Shown: one piece after another, positions 63,348 to 64,000 of the stretch
Position numbering within the stretch: position 1 is the stretch's first letter
Layout: each line of letters starts with the position of its first letter
DNA from: Sulfidibacter corallicola
GTDB lineage: Bacteria; Acidobacteriota; Holophagae; Acanthopleuribacterales; Acanthopleuribacteraceae
Reading direction: 5' to 3'
Assembly (NCBI RefSeq): GCF_017498545.1
Contig: NZ_CP071793.1
Coordinates: 6,771,001 to 6,835,000 of the forward strand
DNA: 64,000 nucleotides
The notes under the pieces: generated by a model
What the model saw: the letters and a program-made list of their open reading frames with translations, nothing else
What the model was told of the DNA's origin: nothing
The model's database searches: none
Program-made: the position numbers and the translations under genes

Positions 63348-63818
63348 ATGAATTATTGGCTCTTGAAAACGGAACCCGAGGTTTTTTCTCTCGACGATCT
63401 GAAGGCCGCGGGCCGCGAACACTGGGACGGCGTGCGCAACTACCAGGCGCGCAATTTCATTCGCGACGAGATGAAAGTCGGTGACGGCGTGCTGATCTAT
63501 CACAGCCGCACCCAGCCCATCGGCATCGTGGGCGAGGCCCGCGTGGCGTCCGAGCCCTATCCCGATCCCACCCAGTTCAACGCCGACGAAAAATACTACG
63601 ACCCCAAATCGCCGGCAGACAATCCCCGCTGGTTCGTGGTCGATATCGAATACGTGGACCATTTTCCCAAAGTCCTGCCGTTGGCGGACCTGAAGCAGAC
63701 TCCCGGCTTGGAGAAGATGGTGCTGACCCAAAAGGGCAGCCGTCTCTCGGTTCAGCCGGTGCGGCCCGACGAATGGACGATCGTTCAACGTTTGGCCGGA
63801 CGTGCCGACAAGGCCTGA
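63348..63818 (+). CDS. EVE domain protein
   Basis: A 156-residue EVE (PUA-like) domain protein of the thymocyte nuclear protein 1 type. MNYWLLKTEPEVFSLDDL, WDGVRNYQARNFIRDEMKVGDGVLIYHS, GIVGEARV and the WFVVDIEYV core are family signatures. EVE domains bind modified bases in nucleic acids; the cellular role of stand-alone bacterial members is unclear. ATG at 63348 has AAGGGAG ten bases upstream; the reading from 63258 adds an unrelated leader. It lies 31 bases before the RNase E/G gene, hinting at co-transcription and perhaps an RNA-related role. Confidence 0.9.
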   Translation: MNYWLLKTEPEVFSLDDLKAAGREHWDGVRNYQARNFIRDEMKVGDGVLIYHSRTQPIGIVGEARVASEPYPDPTQFNADEKYYDPKSPADNPRWFVVDIEYVDHFPKVLPLADLKQTPGLEKMVLTQKGSRLSVQPVRPDEWTIVQRLAGRADKA

Positions 63819-63849
63819 GAATTCGGTGATTCGGTGCCTGGAGGGAAGG

Positions 63850-64000
63850 GTGGCTCGTTCGGTGTTTCTCAATCGGCTGCCGGGAACGACCCGGGTGGCG
63901 GTCGCGGTGGACGGCCGCCTCGAGCGTTATCTGCTTTTCGGCGATGACGATGGGCCGAGGACCGGGGATGTCCATCTCGGTCGCGTGACCTCCGTCCTGC
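63850..64000 (+). CDS. Ribonuclease E/G, N-terminal fragment (cut by window end)
   Basis: Only the first 50 codons are inside the window. From GTG at 63850 they read MARSVFLNRLPGTTRVAVAVDG, then a short stretch, then GDVHLGRVTSVL. This matches the start of the RNase E/G family (TRVAxxxDGxLxE...GxIYxGRVxxVLPG), which processes rRNA and degrades mRNA. GGAGGG lies four bases before the GTG, slightly close. Whether it is RNase E or G cannot be told from this piece. It follows the EVE gene by 31 bases. Confidence 0.75.
   Translation, partial: MARSVFLNRLPGTTRVAVAVDGRLERYLLFGDDDGPRTGDVHLGRVTSVL

Overview
The window reads as a contiguous piece of chromosome from a diderm (LPS-making), motile, heterotrophic bacterium of moderately high G+C. 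LpxC, a PlsC-type acyltransferase, two chemoreceptors, a CheZ-like phosphatase, HD-GYP and DUF4388 (PATAN) proteins, and a GT3-GT35 glycogen fusion would fit Acidobacteriota (Holophagae/Acanthopleuribacter-like). That placement is inference; no rRNA or marker comparison was possible. I found no rRNA, tRNA, CRISPR array, intact insertion sequence or prophage. Several starts are GTG or TTG, chosen because a good Shine-Dalgarno (SD) sequence precedes them.

Layout: 0.3-5.4 kb holds an Hpt phosphotransfer protein, a SAM methyltransferase, a secreted beta-propeller protein and topoisomerase III. After a 0.6 kb gap with a structured, terminator-ended element (5.75-6.02 kb) comes a 1448-residue glycogen synthase-phosphorylase fusion (minus), divergent from a TetR/COQ9-like regulator and an ABC1/UbiB kinase. 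13.2-15.4 kb is more A+T-rich and carries two tandem paralogues of an unrecognised family. 15.4-29 kb holds a chemoreceptor, an EF-G-like GTPase, a tRNA dihydrouridine synthase, an SPFH protein, a 137-bp tandem repeat array, a DedA/ATP-grasp fusion, ThiI and a transpeptidase. 29-41 kb holds TrkHA potassium uptake, a macro-domain protein, glycine C-acetyltransferase, an HNH protein, PlsC, a TrmJ-like methyltransferase, and a two-gene unit of a secreted binding-protein-like protein plus a chemoreceptor. 41-48 kb is loosely packed: a POT peptide transporter, an MFS transporter and two small orphans. 48.5-56.4 kb holds pyrD, an Nfu-type Fe-S protein, a small membrane protein with an HD-GYP protein, a 7Fe ferredoxin, a lipoate ligase-like protein, a STAS protein, MoaB, an NAD(P)H oxidoreductase and lpxC. 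56.6-63.2 kb is a same-strand signalling-type cluster (two DUF4388 proteins, CheZ-like, a TPR membrane protein, an orphan), then an EVE protein and the start of an RNase E/G gene cut by the window end.

Most genes are housekeeping singletons. The parts that look system-like are the 56.6-63.2 kb cluster, the binding-protein/chemoreceptor pair, the paralogous pair at 13.4-14.8 kb and the DedA/ATP-grasp unit.
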